A DNA stretch of 64,000 bases from Triplophysa rosa (lineage: Eukaryota; Chordata; Actinopteri; Cypriniformes; Nemacheilidae): the NCBI RefSeq assembly GCF_024868665.1, contig NC_079902.1:12242550-12306549 (forward strand), in the 5' to 3' direction. Under the pieces are notes generated by a model that was not told the DNA's origin, made no database searches, and worked only from the letters and a program-made list of their open reading frames with translations. How positions within the stretch are numbered: position 1 is the stretch's first letter; the number at the start of each line of letters is the position of its first letter. The position numbers were made by a program, and so were the translations under genes. Below, in pieces: positions 63,836 through 64,000 of this stretch.

Positions 63836-64000
63836 TGCTGTCAATCGATTAAAAAAATTAATCAGATTAATCACACATTTTTTCTGTGATTAATCACGAT
63901 TAATCGCACACAACAATTATATTTTAAAATATACTTTTACATTTTAATAATTTCACATTTAATCTTCAAATTGATGTAGAAACAACATATTTCTTTAACA
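63836..64000. mobile_element. Second copy of the GCTGTCAATCGATTAA hAT-like family, runs off the window
   Basis: GTGCTGTCAATCGATTAAA and the following ataatttcacatttaatctt, gatgtagaaacaacat match the interior of 60559-62427 from about 60655 onward. Confidence 0.75.

Larger units (their letters stand above)
41619..64000. other. Long non-coding interval, probable atp11c intron 1 or upstream flank
   Basis: No open frame here resembles a vertebrate protein, apart from the Tc1 remnant. I searched the minus strand for a short phase-0 exon starting M-F/L-R-R and did not find one. The interval holds many transposon copies listed separately and unique blocks at about 42400-43800, 49200-51000, 53100-54700, 57000-57660, 58300-59100 and 62500-63500. 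Confidence 0.6.

Overview
The window is nuclear DNA from a teleost fish, most likely a cyprinid. It has long introns, many short non-autonomous DNA transposons of types common in cyprinids (hAT-like elements with 8-bp target duplications, palindromic MITEs, a decayed Tc1 element), and vertebrate genes split into small exons with GT-AG introns. I see no bacterial or viral gene organisation.

Two genes were recognised, both on the minus strand, so they read from high to low coordinates. The main one is atp11c, a class VI P4-ATPase phospholipid flippase. I traced 27 consecutive internal coding exons from 41618 down to 17667, with matching splice phases throughout (3300 nt, 1100 codons). Two alternative terminal exons follow: 15992-16081, ending in a S-F-S-W-S-D tail, and 14641-14745, ending with the S-A-R-P-L-L / R-T-F-S-D-E-S tail typical of ATP11C. 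The short exon carrying the start codon was not found and probably lies beyond 41618, perhaps outside the window. A plausible polyadenylation signal near 9455 would give a 3' UTR of about 5 kb.

Downstream, in the same orientation, is the 5' part of mcf2, a Dbl-family Rho guanine-nucleotide exchange factor. Its first coding exon is at 7014-7107, the second at 2747-2815 and the third at 2271-2385; the last two lead into the Sec14/CRAL-TRIO domain. The rest lies left of position 1. A CpG-rich block at about 900-1260, inside the next mcf2 intron, may be an internal promoter. The order and orientation atp11c then mcf2 match human Xq27 (ATP11C, MCF2), which supports both identifications.

By region: 1-7107 is the mcf2 5' part with a SINE-like tRNA-derived sequence and an inverted-repeat element in its intron. 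7203-9440 is intergenic, with the presumed mcf2 promoter, a CT/CA microsatellite and a MITE. 9440-17666 holds the atp11c 3' UTR and alternative 3' exons. 17667-41618 holds the atp11c exons, with heavy transposon nesting in the intron at 22947-26338. 41619-64000 is more than 22 kb without a recognisable exon, probably the first intron or upstream flank. It contains hAT-like elements nested in one another, a large foldback element and a broken Tc1 transposase. Most of the interest is in the alternative atp11c tails, the possible internal mcf2 promoter and the datable transposon nests.
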